NCBI RefSeq assembly: GCF_000302535.1
Contig: NC_018708.1
Location: 4,092,001 to 4,156,000 of the forward strand
DNA length: 64,000 nt
Source: Acidovorax sp. KKS102
GTDB lineage: Bacteria; Pseudomonadota; Gammaproteobacteria; Burkholderiales; Burkholderiaceae_C
Direction: 5' to 3'
Shown piece by piece: positions 21,854 through 31,622 of this stretch. The first letter of the stretch is position 1. The number at the start of each line of letters is the position of its first letter. The notes beneath the pieces are model-generated. The model was not told the origin of the DNA and made no database searches. It was given only the letters and a program-made list of their open reading frames with translations. Both the position numbers and the translations under genes were made by a program.

Positions 21854-23125
21854 ATGTCATCCACAACCCCCACCGCAGCCCTTGGCACCGCGCCCTCTGC
21901 ACCCGCCACGGGCCTGCTGCTGACCGGCGGCGGTGCCCGTGCCGCCTACCAGGTGGGGGTGCTGGAAGCGATTGCCGACCTGCGCCAAGCCTGTGGGGAA
22001 GCGCATGGGCCTAACCCCTTTCCCATCATCACCGGCACCTCGGCGGGGGCCATCAATGCGGCCGCGCTGGCCTGCGGGGCCGACCACTTTGACCGCGCGG
22101 TGCGCCGCATCGCGCGCGTGTGGCGCCAGTTCCATGCCAGCCAGGTGTATGGCGCCGATTCGCTGAGCGTGATGCGCAGCGGCGCGCGCTGGCTCACGCT
22201 GGTGTCGCTGGGCTGGGCCCTGGCGCGCTGGCGGCGCATGCGGCCCAAATCGCTGCTGGACAACACGCCGCTGGAGAAGCTGCTGGTCAAGATGGTGCCA
22301 CTGGTGCGCCTGCCCCGGCTGATCCGCAAAGGGCATCTCACCGCGCTGGCCGTGACGGCGTCGAGCTACAGCTCGGGCGAGCACGTCACCTTTTTTGAAG
22401 CGGCCACGCCCGTCAAGCCCTGGGTGCGTTCGCAGCGCAAGGCCGCCAGCGACCGCATCACGCACGAGCATCTGCTCGCGTCCTCGGCCATTCCCTTCAT
22501 CTTTCCGGCCAAGGGCATTGAGGTGGATGACCACATCGAATACTTTGGGGACGGCTCCATGCGCCAGTCGGCTCCCATCGCCCCGGCCATCCACCTGGGG
22601 GCCGAGCGCATCCTGGTGATCGGCGCGGGCCGCATGCACGAGCCCAAGGGCGACGCTGCCGTCAACCCCACACCCAACTACCCCACACTGGCGCAGATCG
22701 CGGGGCATGCGCTGTCCAACATCTTTCTGGACGCGCTGGCGGTGGACGTGGAGCGCGTGCAGCGCATCAACCAGACCCTGTCCCTCATCCCCGAAGAAAA
22801 GCGCCTGCACAGCGCACTGCGCCCCGTCGAGCTGCTGGTGATCGCCCCCTCCCAGCGCCTGGACGCCGTGGCGGCGCGCCACGTGGGCGATCTGCCGGGC
22901 CCCGTGCGCACCATGCTGGGCGCGCTTGGAGTCACCTCCAACATGGCCGATGTGCGCGGCGCGGCGCTGGCCAGCTACCTGCTGTTCGAGTCCGGCTACA
23001 CGCAGGAGCTGATGGCCCTGGGCCGGGCCGACACTCTGGCCATGCGGGCCGAGGTGTGCCGGTTTTTTGGGTGGACGGATACCGGTGCCGAGGTGCAGAC
23101 CAGACACCACGGGGAACCCGTCTGA
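21854..23125 (+). CDS. Patatin-like phospholipase family protein
   Basis: A 423-residue patatin-family lipid acyl hydrolase. The oxyanion-hole loop GGGARAAYQVG (about 20-30), the nucleophile elbow GTSAGA (GxSxG, about 62-67) and the catalytic Asp motif in YFGDGSMRQSAP are all present, so the Ser-Asp dyad is intact. The C-terminal third has no recognised domain but is typical of a proteobacterial subgroup with DUF3336-like length variation. The ATG at 21854 was chosen because the frame upstream codes for a Pro-rich stretch covering a GC-rich intergenic segment. It converges on the strictosidine-synthase-like gene 20 bases downstream. Confidence 0.9.
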   Translation: MSSTTPTAALGTAPSAPATGLLLTGGGARAAYQVGVLEAIADLRQACGEAHGPNPFPIITGTSAGAINAAALACGADHFDRAVRRIARVWRQFHASQVYGADSLSVMRSGARWLTLVSLGWALARWRRMRPKSLLDNTPLEKLLVKMVPLVRLPRLIRKGHLTALAVTASSYSSGEHVTFFEAATPVKPWVRSQRKAASDRITHEHLLASSAIPFIFPAKGIEVDDHIEYFGDGSMRQSAPIAPAIHLGAERILVIGAGRMHEPKGDAAVNPTPNYPTLAQIAGHALSNIFLDALAVDVERVQRINQTLSLIPEEKRLHSALRPVELLVIAPSQRLDAVAARHVGDLPGPVRTMLGALGVTSNMADVRGAALASYLLFESGYTQELMALGRADTLAMRAEVCRFFGWTDTGAEVQTRHHGEPV

Positions 23126-23145
23126 GGCGTCCCAGGGCTTGAGCC

Positions 23146-24264
23146 CTAAGGCTTGTTGGGCAACCAGCCCAGGCCATGTGCGTGCAGGCTCTGCACATAC
23201 AGCCGGTCGGCCGTCTCGGTGATGGCCGTAGTCTCGGGGTAGGCGCCGCTCGGGTCCTGCAGGTCGGCCACCACCTTGCCGTCATCGGTGAATGCGATCA
23301 CATGGCCGTAGGGCTGGGGGATGGGCCACAGCGCACGCGGCAGGCGCAAGGTCAGGCTGCGCAGCCAGGGCTTGCCCGCCATGTTGTCGATGGCCGCGCC
23401 GCGCGGCTTGGCAAAACCCAGCCACACCTTGCCGCCCTGCCCACGCATCAGGTTGTCGGGGTAGCCGGGCAGGTTGTCCAGCAGCACCCGAGCCTGGGAG
23501 CCTGGCTGGCCGATGTCCAGATCATTCGCGTCCACCGCAATCTTCCACACCCGGTACTTGCCGGTTTCGTTGACGAACAGGTGCTTTTCGTCCTGGCTCA
23601 GCGCCACGCCGTTGGCAAAGCTGATGCCCCGGGCCACCACGCGCGTGCTGCGCGTGGCTGGGTCGTATTCGATCACCCGGCCCGTGCTGGCCTGCTCCAG
23701 GATGTCGAGCACGCTGGCTTCAAACGTACCGCCCCAGTCCTTGGGGGCAAAGCGGGTGGAGGCATCGCTCAGGTACATCTTGCCGTTCTGGGCCACCACT
23801 ACGGCGTCGGCGTAGCGGATGGGGCCGTTACCCACCTTGTCGGCCAGCACGGTCACTTTGCCATCGGGCGCGATGGACAGCAGGCCCTTAACCGCATCTG
23901 CCGCGATCAAGTTACCTGCCGCATCAAAGTCAAAGCCCAGCACCCGCCCGCCGGTGTTGGCAAACACCTCCTGGCCCGAGCCGTCGGGGTTCATGCGCAG
24001 GATGTTGCCGCTGAGCACCGTGGTGTAGAGCTTGCCGTCCTTGCTAAAGGCGATGTGCTCGGGGCCCACCTCGCCTTTGAGATCAATGATGTTCAGCTGG
24101 GCCAGGCGCTGGTTGGGGGCGTGCACGCCCTGGTAGCCAGGGGCGGCAGGTGCAGTCCAGGCCACCGGCTGAATGGGCACAGGCCACGCCGCCAGATAGG
24201 CAGCCACCACCAATATCGCGCCACCCACGCCCCACCCCACCCGTTTTGCCCATGTTCTGGCCAT
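23146..24264 (-). CDS. SMP-30/strictosidine-synthase-like beta-propeller protein
   Basis: A 372-residue protein with one N-terminal membrane anchor or signal (about 8-28) and a six-bladed beta-propeller of the SMP-30/gluconolactonase/strictosidine synthase superfamily. The strictosidine-synthase conserved region is clear: LSDASTRFA, GRVIEYDP and GISFANGVALSQDEKHLFVNE. In bacteria members of this group are probably periplasmic hydrolases or lactonases; no substrate can be given. The ATG at 24264 has GAGGAG seven bases upstream. Divergent from metG. Confidence 0.85.
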   Translation of the reverse strand: MARTWAKRVGWGVGGAILVVAAYLAAWPVPIQPVAWTAPAAPGYQGVHAPNQRLAQLNIIDLKGEVGPEHIAFSKDGKLYTTVLSGNILRMNPDGSGQEVFANTGGRVLGFDFDAAGNLIAADAVKGLLSIAPDGKVTVLADKVGNGPIRYADAVVVAQNGKMYLSDASTRFAPKDWGGTFEASVLDILEQASTGRVIEYDPATRSTRVVARGISFANGVALSQDEKHLFVNETGKYRVWKIAVDANDLDIGQPGSQARVLLDNLPGYPDNLMRGQGGKVWLGFAKPRGAAIDNMAGKPWLRSLTLRLPRALWPIPQPYGHVIAFTDDGKVVADLQDPSGAYPETTAITETADRLYVQSLHAHGLGWLPNKP

Positions 24265-24438
24265 GTGTTGTCTCCTCATGATTATTTGACTGCGAGGCAT
24301 TGTGGCGCCGTCAGAGGCTGGCGCACAGGCCACGGCTGGCACCTGCGCGACCGGGCCTATCCGGTGCAGCGCCTGCAGCGGTCAAGGACACTGCCGACCG
24401 CCTAAAATCACGGGCTCCGCCTGAGAAAGCCGCACTCC

Positions 24439-26514
24439 ATGACGACCTCCGCCCGCAAACTCTTCGTTACCACCGCCCTGCCCTATGCCAACGGCAACTT
24501 CCACATCGGCCACATCATGGAATACATCCAGGCCGACATCTGGGTGCGGTTCCAGCGAATGCAGGGCAACGCGGTGAACTTTGTGGGGGCCGACGACACC
24601 CACGGCGCGCCCATCATGATTGCCGCCGAAAAGGCCGGCAAGACACCCCAGCAGTTTGTGGCCGACATCGCTGCGGGCCGCAAGCAGTACCTGGACGGCT
24701 TTCACATCAGCTTTGACAACTGGCACAGCACCGACGCGCCAGAAAACCACGACCTGGCCCGCCAGATCTACCGCGACCTGCGCGACCGCGCCGACGGCAG
24801 CCTGATTGAGGTGCGCACCATCGAACAGTTCTTCGACCCCGAGAAGAACATGTTCCTGCCCGACCGCTACATCAAGGGCGAATGCCCCAAGTGCCACGCC
24901 AAGGACCAGTACGGCGACAACTGCGAGGTGTGCGGCACGGTGTACGCGCCCACCGACCTGATCAACCCCTTCTCGGCCCTCTCCGGCGCCAAGCCCGAGC
25001 TCAAGCACTCCGAGCATTTCTTCTTCAAGCTCTCGGACCCGCGCTGCGTGGAGTTTCTGGAGAACTGGACGCAGGACGGCAAGCTGCAGCCCGAGGTGGC
25101 CAACAAGATCAAGGAATGGTTCACCGTCCGCACCAACCCCGACGGCACCACCAGCGAAGGCCTGGGCGACTGGGACATCAGCCGCGACGCCCCCTACTTC
25201 GGCATCGAGATCCCGGATGCGCCAGGCAAATACTTCTACGTGTGGCTCGATGCGCCCGTGGGCTACCTCGCGTCGCTGAAGAACCTGCTGGAAAAGCGCG
25301 GCGAAAGCTACGACGCCTACATGGCCGACCCGGCCATGGAGCAGTACCACTTCATCGGCAAGGACATCGTTACCTTCCACACCCTGTTCTGGCCCGCCAT
25401 GCTGCACTTCAGCGGCCGCAAGACGCCCAACAACGTGTTCGTGCACGGCTTCCTCACGGTGAACAACGGCGAGAAGATGAGCAAAAGCCGTGGCACCGGC
25501 CTGGACCCGCTCAAGTACCTGAGCCTGGGCATGAACGCCGAGTGGCTGCGCTACTACCTGGCCGCCAAGCTGAGCGCGCGCAACGAAGACATCGACTTCA
25601 ATGCCGAAGACTTCATGCTGCGCGTGAACAGCGACCTGATCGGCAAGTACGTGAACATCGCCAGCCGCGCAGCGGGCTTCTTGACCAAGCGCTTTGACGG
25701 CAAGCTCACCAGCAACTTTGGCACCACAGGCGCTGCCCTGCTGGCCGAGGTGCGCGGTGCCAGCGACGCCATCGCGCAGATGTACGAAACGCGCGAATAC
25801 AGCAAGGCCACGCGCGAAATCATGCTGCTGGCCGACAAGGTCAACGCCTACGTGGACCAGAACAAGCCCTGGGACCTGGCCAAGGACGCCGCCAACAACG
25901 AGGCGCTGCACCAGGTGTGCTCGGTGCTGGTCAACGCCTTTGCCACCCTCACCCGCTACTTGGCCCCCGTGCTGCCGGGTCTGGCCCAGGCGGTGCAAGG
26001 CTTTGTGGGCGTGAACATGCAGCAGTGGAACGCAGCGGGCGATGTGCAAGCCATCCAGCCCTACCAGCACCTGATGCAGCGCGTGACGCCCGAGCAGCTT
26101 GAAGCACTGTTTGAGCCCCCAGCGCAAGCAGCTACAGAAACCGTAGCATCCCCTGGTGGTGAAGAACTCGCCCCCACGATCACCATCGACGACTTCACCA
26201 AGATCGACCTGCGCATCGCGCTGATCGTGAACTGCGAGCCGGTGGAAGGTTCCACCAAGCTGCTGCGCCTGACGCTGGACGTGGGCGAAGGCCGCACGCG
26301 CAATGTCTTCTCAGGCATTGCCAGCGCCTACCAACCCGCCGACCTGATCGGCAAACACACCGTGGTGGTGGCCAACCTGGCCCCACGCAAGATGAAGTTT
26401 GGCGTGAGCGAAGGCATGGTGCTGGCCGCCAGCCATGGCGACGAGAAAGCCAACCCCGGCATCTACGTGCTCAACCCCTGGCCGGGCGCCACGCCCGGCA
26501 TGCGGGTGCGCTGA
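24439..26514 (+). CDS. metG: Methionyl-tRNA synthetase
   Basis: A 691-residue class I aminoacyl-tRNA synthetase that charges tRNA-Met and initiator tRNA. The HIGH motif is at about residues 23-26, a zinc knuckle [18 protein letters not shown] at about 152-169, and KMSKS at about 349-353. A C-terminal EMAP/Trbp111-type tRNA-binding domain (about 585-691) follows a linker of about 20 residues rich in Ala, Gln, Thr and Glu. The linker DNA (26121-26148) resembles a partial dispersed repeat. Full length for a dimeric MetRS of the E. coli type. Confidence 0.97.
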   Translation: MTTSARKLFVTTALPYANGNFHIGHIMEYIQADIWVRFQRMQGNAVNFVGADDTHGAPIMIAAEKAGKTPQQFVADIAAGRKQYLDGFHISFDNWHSTDAPENHDLARQIYRDLRDRADGSLIEVRTIEQFFDPEKNMFLPDRYIKGECPKCHAKDQYGDNCEVCGTVYAPTDLINPFSALSGAKPELKHSEHFFFKLSDPRCVEFLENWTQDGKLQPEVANKIKEWFTVRTNPDGTTSEGLGDWDISRDAPYFGIEIPDAPGKYFYVWLDAPVGYLASLKNLLEKRGESYDAYMADPAMEQYHFIGKDIVTFHTLFWPAMLHFSGRKTPNNVFVHGFLTVNNGEKMSKSRGTGLDPLKYLSLGMNAEWLRYYLAAKLSARNEDIDFNAEDFMLRVNSDLIGKYVNIASRAAGFLTKRFDGKLTSNFGTTGAALLAEVRGASDAIAQMYETREYSKATREIMLLADKVNAYVDQNKPWDLAKDAANNEALHQVCSVLVNAFATLTRYLAPVLPGLAQAVQGFVGVNMQQWNAAGDVQAIQPYQHLMQRVTPEQLEALFEPPAQAATETVASPGGEELAPTITIDDFTKIDLRIALIVNCEPVEGSTKLLRLTLDVGEGRTRNVFSGIASAYQPADLIGKHTVVVANLAPRKMKFGVSEGMVLAASHGDEKANPGIYVLNPWPGATPGMRVR
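26121..26148 (+). repeat. Possible degenerate dispersed repeat in metG linker
   Basis: AGCGCAAGCAGCTACAGAAA shares the GCGCAAG-CAGCTA words of the dispersed repeat family seen elsewhere in this window. It encodes part of the linker between the anticodon-binding and tRNA-binding domains. The similarity is short and may be chance. Confidence 0.35.
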
Positions 26515-26527
26515 GCACGGCGGCCCC

Positions 26528-26800
26528 ATGCGCCCTGTGGTGTACCGGGCGGCGATGGCCGCAAAAGCCCTGCCTCTGTTTGTTGCCATGCCCGCGCTCG
26601 CGGGCTGCACGGTGGTGACGGTGGCCAACACTGCCGTGAGCGTCACGGCCTCGGCCGTAGGGTTGGCGGCAGATGCCACAGTGGGCACCGTCCGGGTGAT
26701 GGGCAAAGGCGTCGGGATGGCTGCAGATGCCGTGTCCAGCAACCCAGCCCCGGACAACAGTGGCATTCAGATCCTGGAATCCACTCGGCCTGCGCACTGA
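26528..26800 (+). CDS. Small lipoprotein (NF038104-like)
   Basis: A 90-residue predicted lipoprotein: a basic start, hydrophobic stretch and lipobox LAGC at about residues 24-27, then an Ala/Val/Gly/Thr-rich region with the repeating pattern VTVANTAVSVTASAVGLAADA. This pattern is typical of a family of small proteobacterial lipoproteins of unknown role. The alternative ATG at 26555 would shorten the signal to a more usual length. It begins 13 bases after the metG stop, so the two are probably co-transcribed. Confidence 0.65.
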   Translation: MRPVVYRAAMAAKALPLFVAMPALAGCTVVTVANTAVSVTASAVGLAADATVGTVRVMGKGVGMAADAVSSNPAPDNSGIQILESTRPAH

Positions 26801-26807
26801 GCAACGT

Positions 26808-27449
26808 TCAGCCTCCCGTGTACCGCCCTGGCCGGTGGCTGATCCACAAGAACCCGCTCATCACCAGCACCGCCAGCACTGAATACGCCACACGGTCCAC
26901 CGGCACCACAAACAGCGCGAGCAGCACCACTGTGCCGTCAATCATCATCTGCACCTTGCCCGCACGCATGCCGTAGCGGCCTTGCAGGTACAGCGACACC
27001 ACCGTGGCCCCGCCCAGGCTGGATCGGTGGCGTGCCAGGAACAGGCAGCCCGTGCCCAGCAGCAGCCCGCCCAGCAACGAGGCGAACAGCGGGTTCAGGT
27101 AGTCCACATGCATCACGTGCGGGAACAGCTCGGTAAGCAGCGACAGCAGGCCCACGCAGACAAAGGTCTTGATCGTGAACTCGCGCCCCATGCGCGTCCA
27201 GGCGAACCAATAGAACGGCAGGTTGACCACAAAGAACAGCTTGCCAAACGAAATGCCGGTGACGTAATGCAGCAAGAACGCCACGCCCGCCGTGCCGCCC
27301 ACCAGCAGCCCCGCCTGGTTGAACAGCATGAGCGCCATGGCCACAAACAAGGTGCCTGCGAACAGGGCCTGGGCATCTTCAAAGGCGCCATGGCGCAGGG
27401 CGGACAGCGGCGGGGCAGTGTCGTTGGCGGTGGGCGGGGTATCGGACAT
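26808..27449 (-). CDS. YitT family membrane protein
   Basis: A 213-residue integral membrane protein with five to six predicted transmembrane helices and the family pattern GLLVGGTAGVAFLLHYVTG near helix 2 and the loop SSLGGATVVSLYLQ. It matches the single-domain YitT/DUF161 membrane proteins, which lack the cytoplasmic DUF2179 part of Bacillus YitT. The substrate, if it is a transporter, is not known. Convergent with the lipoprotein gene (7 bases between stops). Confidence 0.85.
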   Translation of the reverse strand: MSDTPPTANDTAPPLSALRHGAFEDAQALFAGTLFVAMALMLFNQAGLLVGGTAGVAFLLHYVTGISFGKLFFVVNLPFYWFAWTRMGREFTIKTFVCVGLLSLLTELFPHVMHVDYLNPLFASLLGGLLLGTGCLFLARHRSSLGGATVVSLYLQGRYGMRAGKVQMMIDGTVVLLALFVVPVDRVAYSVLAVLVMSGFLWISHRPGRYTGG

Positions 27450-27613
27450 GGGCGTTCAGCGATGGGTGGCGTGGCAAAGGCGCGGAGGCTTTCCGCCGGT
27501 GGAGCACTAGGAACTTGGGGGCAGCCCGGCGCGCATCCAGCGGTCAGTCTGCAAGATGAGAAGCAAGCAACGCGCCAGTGCGGGCCAGAGCGGGCCAGTG
27601 CGCGAAGGTGCCG

Positions 27614-28126
27614 CTACTTCCCGCCCTTGAACTCCGGTGCGTCCGTGTCCGCCCCCGACTGCGTGCGCAGCACGAACTGGTCGGGCCCATAGACCACCGT
27701 GAAGACCTTGGACTGGTTGGGGGCCTCCAGGTAGCGCCAGTCGGCCCAGGTCTCCTTTTTCAGCTCGTAGGGCGTGACCTTGGCGGGCTTGCCCAGCAGG
27801 CGACGCACCTCGTCCATGCGCATGCCGGGCGACACGCGCGCAAAGGTCTCGGGCGTCAGCACCTGGCGCAGCGCGGTCATGCGGCCGTCGGGGCCGATGG
27901 TGATCATGTAGTTGACCTGGCCGGCAGGCTGGCGGTTGTACTCAAAGGTGCGCGCGCCACCGGGCTCGTCCCACACATTCTCGGGGGCACCGAAGCGGTC
28001 GCGCACGTCGGCTTCGGTCGAAACGCCCTCTTTGAGCTCGCTGATGCGTTGCGGGTCGCAGGCGGCAAGCACCAGCAGGGAAAAGGTGGCCGCAGCCATG
28101 GCGGCCGAGCGATATATCAAGCGCAT
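27614..28126 (-). CDS. BamE/SmpA-OmlA-like outer membrane lipoprotein
   Basis: A 170-residue lipoprotein with lipobox LAAC at about residues 20-23. The mature part holds two BamE-like repeats, each a short helix pair and a beta segment: ELKEGVSTEADVRDRFGAP and ARVSPGMRMDEVRRLLGKP. True BamE of the outer-membrane assembly complex has one such unit, so this is a paralogue rather than BamE itself. It is divergent from the DUF3460 gene with a 76-base gap that must contain promoters for both. Confidence 0.8.
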   Translation of the reverse strand: MRLIYRSAAMAAATFSLLVLAACDPQRISELKEGVSTEADVRDRFGAPENVWDEPGGARTFEYNRQPAGQVNYMITIGPDGRMTALRQVLTPETFARVSPGMRMDEVRRLLGKPAKVTPYELKKETWADWRYLEAPNQSKVFTVVYGPDQFVLRTQSGADTDAPEFKGGK

Positions 28127-28202
28127 AAATTCGTCCCGGTAAAATCTTGGACCTTCGGTGCATCACTGTGCCTGACGCGTTCCAAGAAAGAGTTCACAGT
28201 CC

Positions 28203-28409
28203 ATGTCTATTTTCCGCCGCCCCGACTACCAATCCGACGCCACCCAGTTCATCAACCAGCTCAAGGCAAGCCGTCCCGAGCTGGACCAGCAGCAGCAAGC
28301 CGGCCGTGCCCTGCTGTGGGACAAGCAAGTGGACCGCAAGATCTGGGGCGAGTACCGCGACGCCCAGGTGCCCCAGAAGCCCTACGTGTACCAGACCAAC
28401 GCCGATTGA
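28203..28409 (+). CDS. DUF3460 family protein
   Basis: A 68-residue protein that matches the DUF3460 family over its whole length: FRRPDYQSDATQFINQLK, a Gln-rich helix, GRALLWDK and the C-terminal PYVYQTN. It is hydrophilic, with no signal or membrane segment. The family is almost restricted to beta-proteobacteria and is usually found directly before scpA, as here; its function is unknown. Confidence 0.9.
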   Translation: MSIFRRPDYQSDATQFINQLKASRPELDQQQQAGRALLWDKQVDRKIWGEYRDAQVPQKPYVYQTNAD

Positions 28410-28413
28410 GCAT

Positions 28414-28469
28414 GTTTTTAGCCGCAAGCGCAGGTATTTATTGCGCTGGCAGCTACTGATTCAATAGCA
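28414..28469. repeat. Dispersed repeat between DUF3460 gene and scpA
   Basis: Plus strand GCCGCAAGCGCAGGTATTTA followed by TTGCGCTGGCAGCTACTGAT and TCAATAGCA. It shares the GCGCTGGCAGCTA and CAATAGC words with the copies at 43992-44062 and 18169-18228 and fills nearly the whole 64-base spacer. Confidence 0.75.
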
Positions 28470-28473
28470 GATC

Positions 28474-29337
28474 ATGACCACCGCGAACGCAGCCGAAGCG
28501 GCAGACTCGCCCGGCGCGCCCTCGCTGGATGGGGCCGGCATGCCCGATGTGGTCGATCAGGTGGCCCTGGCGCGCCTGTATGGCGAGCCGCTGTTTGCGC
28601 TGCCGCAGGACCTGTACATCCCGCCTGACGCGCTCGAGGTCTTCCTCGAAGCCTTTGAAGGCCCGCTGGATTTGCTGCTGTACCTGATCCGCAAGCAGAA
28701 TTTCAACATCCTCGACATCCCCATGGTGGGGGTGACCAAGCAGTACCTGGCGTATGTGGACGAGATCCGCAGCCGCAACCTGGAACTGGCGGCCGAGTAT
28801 TTGCTGATGGCCGCCATGCTGATCGAGATCAAGTCGCGCATGCTGCTGCCGCCCAAGAAGCAGGAAGGCGGCGAGGAACCCGAAGACCCGCGTGCCGAGC
28901 TGGTGCGCCGCCTGCTTGAATACGAGCAGATGAAGATGGCCGCCATGCGCCTGGCCAACCTGCCGCAGTACGGCCGCGACTTTTTGAAGGCCCAGGTCTA
29001 CATCGAGCAGAGCCTGCAGCCGCGCTTTCCGGACGTGCATGTGGTGGAGCTGCAAGAGGCATGGCGCGACATTTTGAAGCGCGCCAAGCTCGTACAGCAC
29101 CACAAGATCACGCGCGAAGAACTGAGCGTGCGCGAGTACATGAGCATGGTACTCAAGACCCTGCAGGGCCGCCGCTTTGTGGAGTTTGAAGAACTCTTCG
29201 AGCCCGAAAAAGGCAGCACCGTGCTGGTGGTGACCTTCATCGCGCTGCTGGAGCTGGCCAAAGAGACGCTGATCGAGATCACGCAGGCCGAAGCTTTTGC
29301 GCCCATCTACGTGCGCCTGGCCTACACGCCGGCCTAG
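28474..29337 (+). CDS. scpA: Segregation and condensation protein A
   Basis: A 287-residue kleisin that bridges the two heads of SMC and works in chromosome condensation and segregation. The conserved N-terminal SMC-binding helix is seen in LEAFEGPLDLLLYLIRKQ (about 50-67), followed by NILDIPMVGVTKQYL, EYLLMAAMLIEIKSRMLLP and a C-terminal winged-helix domain (about 210-280). An N-terminal extension of about 45 residues precedes the family core. No scpB is present in the window; the partner may be encoded elsewhere. Confidence 0.95.
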   Translation: MTTANAAEAADSPGAPSLDGAGMPDVVDQVALARLYGEPLFALPQDLYIPPDALEVFLEAFEGPLDLLLYLIRKQNFNILDIPMVGVTKQYLAYVDEIRSRNLELAAEYLLMAAMLIEIKSRMLLPPKKQEGGEEPEDPRAELVRRLLEYEQMKMAAMRLANLPQYGRDFLKAQVYIEQSLQPRFPDVHVVELQEAWRDILKRAKLVQHHKITREELSVREYMSMVLKTLQGRRFVEFEELFEPEKGSTVLVVTFIALLELAKETLIEITQAEAFAPIYVRLAYTPA

Positions 29338-29400
29338 CGCCGCCTCCCACTGTTCACGGCCCTGGCCGGTGGCCGTGGCATTACCCCTTACCCGCAAGCC

Positions 29401-30990
29401 ATGGCATCCCACGACTTCGACGTTCTCATTGTAGGCAGCGGCCTCGCAGGCCTCTCCGCCGCGCTGCACCTGGCCCCCACGCACCGCGTGGCCGTGATCA
29501 CCAAGCGCACACTGCAAGACGGCTCCAGCGGCTGGGCCCAGGGCGGCATTGCTGCCGTGCTGGCCGATGACGACAGCTTTGCCGCGCACATCGAAGACAC
29601 GCTGGTCGCCGGCGCAGGCCTGTGCGACCTGGCCACCACGCGCTTTGTGGTGGAGAACGCGCCCGAATCCATCGCCTGGTTGCGCGCCCTGGGCGTGCCC
29701 TTCACGCTCGAAGGCGACCAGCTGCACCTCACGCGCGAAGGCGGCCACAGCGCGCGCCGCATTGCCCATGTGACCGACGCCACCGGCGCGGCGGTGCAGC
29801 GCACGCTGATCGACGTGGTGCGCGCCACGCCCGGCATCACGCTGTTCGAGCAGCACACGCTGGTGGATCTGATCACCACGCGCAAGCTCGGCCTGCCGGG
29901 CCACCGCTGCCTGGGGCTGTACGCGCTGGACAGCGACACCGACGAGGTCGTGACCTTCCGCGCACCGCAAACCATTTTGGCGACAGGCGGCGCGGGCAAG
30001 GTGTACCTGTACACCACCAACCCCGACACGGCCACCGGCGACGGCATTGCCGCCGCCTGGCGCGCAGGCTGCCGCGTGGCGAACATGGAGTTCATCCAGT
30101 TCCACCCCACGGGCCTCTACCATCCGCACGAAAAGTCCTTCCTCATCAGCGAGGCGGTGCGCGGCGAAGGCGGGCAACTCAAGCTGCCCCCATCAGCCGG
30201 AGGCACGCGCTTCATGCTGGACCACGACCCCCGCGCCGAACTGGCCCCGCGCGACGTGGTGGCCCGCGCCATTGACTTCGAGATGAAAAAGCACGGCCTC
30301 GATTGCGTGCACCTGGACATCTCGCACCAGAGCCCTGCGTTTTTGCAGGAACACTTTCCGAACATCCTGGCGCACTGCGCGTCACTGGGCATCGACATCA
30401 CGAAGGAACCCATCCCCGTGGTGCCCACGGCCCACTTCACCTGCGGCGGCGTGCTGACCGACCTGGCGGGCCGCACCGACCTGCCAGGCCTGTACGCCGT
30501 GGGTGAGGTGGCCTGCACCGGCCTGCACGGCGCCAACCGCCTGGCCAGCAACTCGCTGCTCGAATGCATGGTGTTCGCCCGCGCCGCTGCGCAGGCCATC
30601 GCGGCAGCCCCGACCACCGAACTGCCCACCGTGCCCGCGTGGGACGACAGCCGCGTGACCGATGCCGACGAGTCCGTCGTCATCTCCCACAACTGGGACG
30701 AGCTGCGCCGCTTCATGTGGGACTACGTGGGCATCGTGCGCACCAACAAGCGGCTGGAGCGCGCCGCGCACCGCATTGCGATGCTGCAGGGCGAGATCCA
30801 GGAGTTCTACGCGCACTTCCACGTCACGCGCGACCTGCTGGAGCTGCGCAACCTGGTGCAGGTGGCCGACCTCATCGTGAAAAGCGCCCAGCTGCGCCGC
30901 GAAAGCCGGGGCCTGCATTTCAGCCGCGACTACCCCGAGGTGGCAGCGCCGGCCGCCCCCACCCTTCTCGTACCACCGGTGGCCCGATGA
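29401..30990 (+). CDS. nadB: L-aspartate oxidase
   Basis: A 529-residue flavoprotein that oxidises L-aspartate to iminoaspartate, the first step of de novo NAD synthesis. The FAD-binding motif VGSGLAGLSAAL is at about residues 11-22; SSGWAQGGIAAV, the active-site region HPTGLYHP, the HFTCGGV motif and the C-terminal helical domain of the succinate dehydrogenase/fumarate reductase flavoprotein family are present. The ATG at 29401 gives the normal length. queE overlaps its stop codon as ATGA. Partners nadA and nadC are 10 kb downstream on the opposite strand. Confidence 0.97.
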   Translation: MASHDFDVLIVGSGLAGLSAALHLAPTHRVAVITKRTLQDGSSGWAQGGIAAVLADDDSFAAHIEDTLVAGAGLCDLATTRFVVENAPESIAWLRALGVPFTLEGDQLHLTREGGHSARRIAHVTDATGAAVQRTLIDVVRATPGITLFEQHTLVDLITTRKLGLPGHRCLGLYALDSDTDEVVTFRAPQTILATGGAGKVYLYTTNPDTATGDGIAAAWRAGCRVANMEFIQFHPTGLYHPHEKSFLISEAVRGEGGQLKLPPSAGGTRFMLDHDPRAELAPRDVVARAIDFEMKKHGLDCVHLDISHQSPAFLQEHFPNILAHCASLGIDITKEPIPVVPTAHFTCGGVLTDLAGRTDLPGLYAVGEVACTGLHGANRLASNSLLECMVFARAAAQAIAAAPTTELPTVPAWDDSRVTDADESVVISHNWDELRRFMWDYVGIVRTNKRLERAAHRIAMLQGEIQEFYAHFHVTRDLLELRNLVQVADLIVKSAQLRRESRGLHFSRDYPEVAAPAAPTLLVPPVAR

Positions 30991-31622
30991 CCTACAGCGT
31001 CAAAGAAATTTTCTACACCCTGCAAGGCGAAGGCGGCCAGGCGGGCACACCCGCCGTGTTCTGCCGCTTTGCAGGCTGCAACCTCTGGACGGGCCGCGAG
31101 CAGGACCGCGCGCAGGCTATCTGCCAGTTCTGCGACACCGACTTTGTGGGCACCGACGGCACGCTGGGCGGCAAGTTCGAGACAGCCGCCGCGTTAGCCG
31201 AGCTGATCGCTGCGCAATGGCCTGCGGGCGCGGGCCACCGACTGGTGGTGCTGACCGGTGGCGAGCCCCTGCTGCAGGTCGATGCGGCGCTGATCGACGC
31301 GCTGCACGCCCAGCAGTTCCGCATCGCCGTCGAAAGCAACGGCACGGTTGCCGCCCCCGAAGGTATCGACTGGCTGTGCATCAGCCCCAAGGCCGGTGCC
31401 CCGTGGGTGCAGCGCAGCGGGCAGGAGCTGAAACTCGTCTGGCCCCAGCCCGGCTTTGACCTGCAAGCGCTGGAGCAGGACACGCAGTTCACCCACCGAT
31501 TCCTGCAGCCCATGGACGGCCTGCTGCAGCGCCAGAACACTGCCGCCTGCATTAACGCCTGCCTGGCCCACCCTGCATGGCGCCTCAGCCTGCAAACCCA
31601 CAAGCTCACCGGCATCCGGTGA
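30987..31622 (+). CDS. queE: 7-carboxy-7-deazaguanine synthase
   Basis: A 211-residue radical SAM enzyme that converts 6-carboxy-tetrahydropterin to 7-carboxy-7-deazaguanine in the queuosine/preQ0 pathway. Cysteines in the order C-x14-C-x2-C (AGCNLWTG ... AICQFCDTDF) form the cluster site, a long-spacer variant of CxxxCxxC also known from Burkholderia QueE. The glycine-rich SAM motif VVLTGGEPLLQ is intact. The ATG at 30987 overlaps the nadB stop (ATGA), implying translational coupling, and queD follows after a repeat-like element. Confidence 0.95.
   Translation: MTYSVKEIFYTLQGEGGQAGTPAVFCRFAGCNLWTGREQDRAQAICQFCDTDFVGTDGTLGGKFETAAALAELIAAQWPAGAGHRLVVLTGGEPLLQVDAALIDALHAQQFRIAVESNGTVAAPEGIDWLCISPKAGAPWVQRSGQELKLVWPQPGFDLQALEQDTQFTHRFLQPMDGLLQRQNTAACINACLAHPAWRLSLQTHKLTGIR

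Noticed and set aside
23134-23147. Short palindrome AGGGCT-TG-AGCCCT between patatin and the propeller gene as terminator
   Set aside because: It overlaps the stop codon of the minus-strand gene, has only six-bp arms and no T run, so evidence for termination is too weak.
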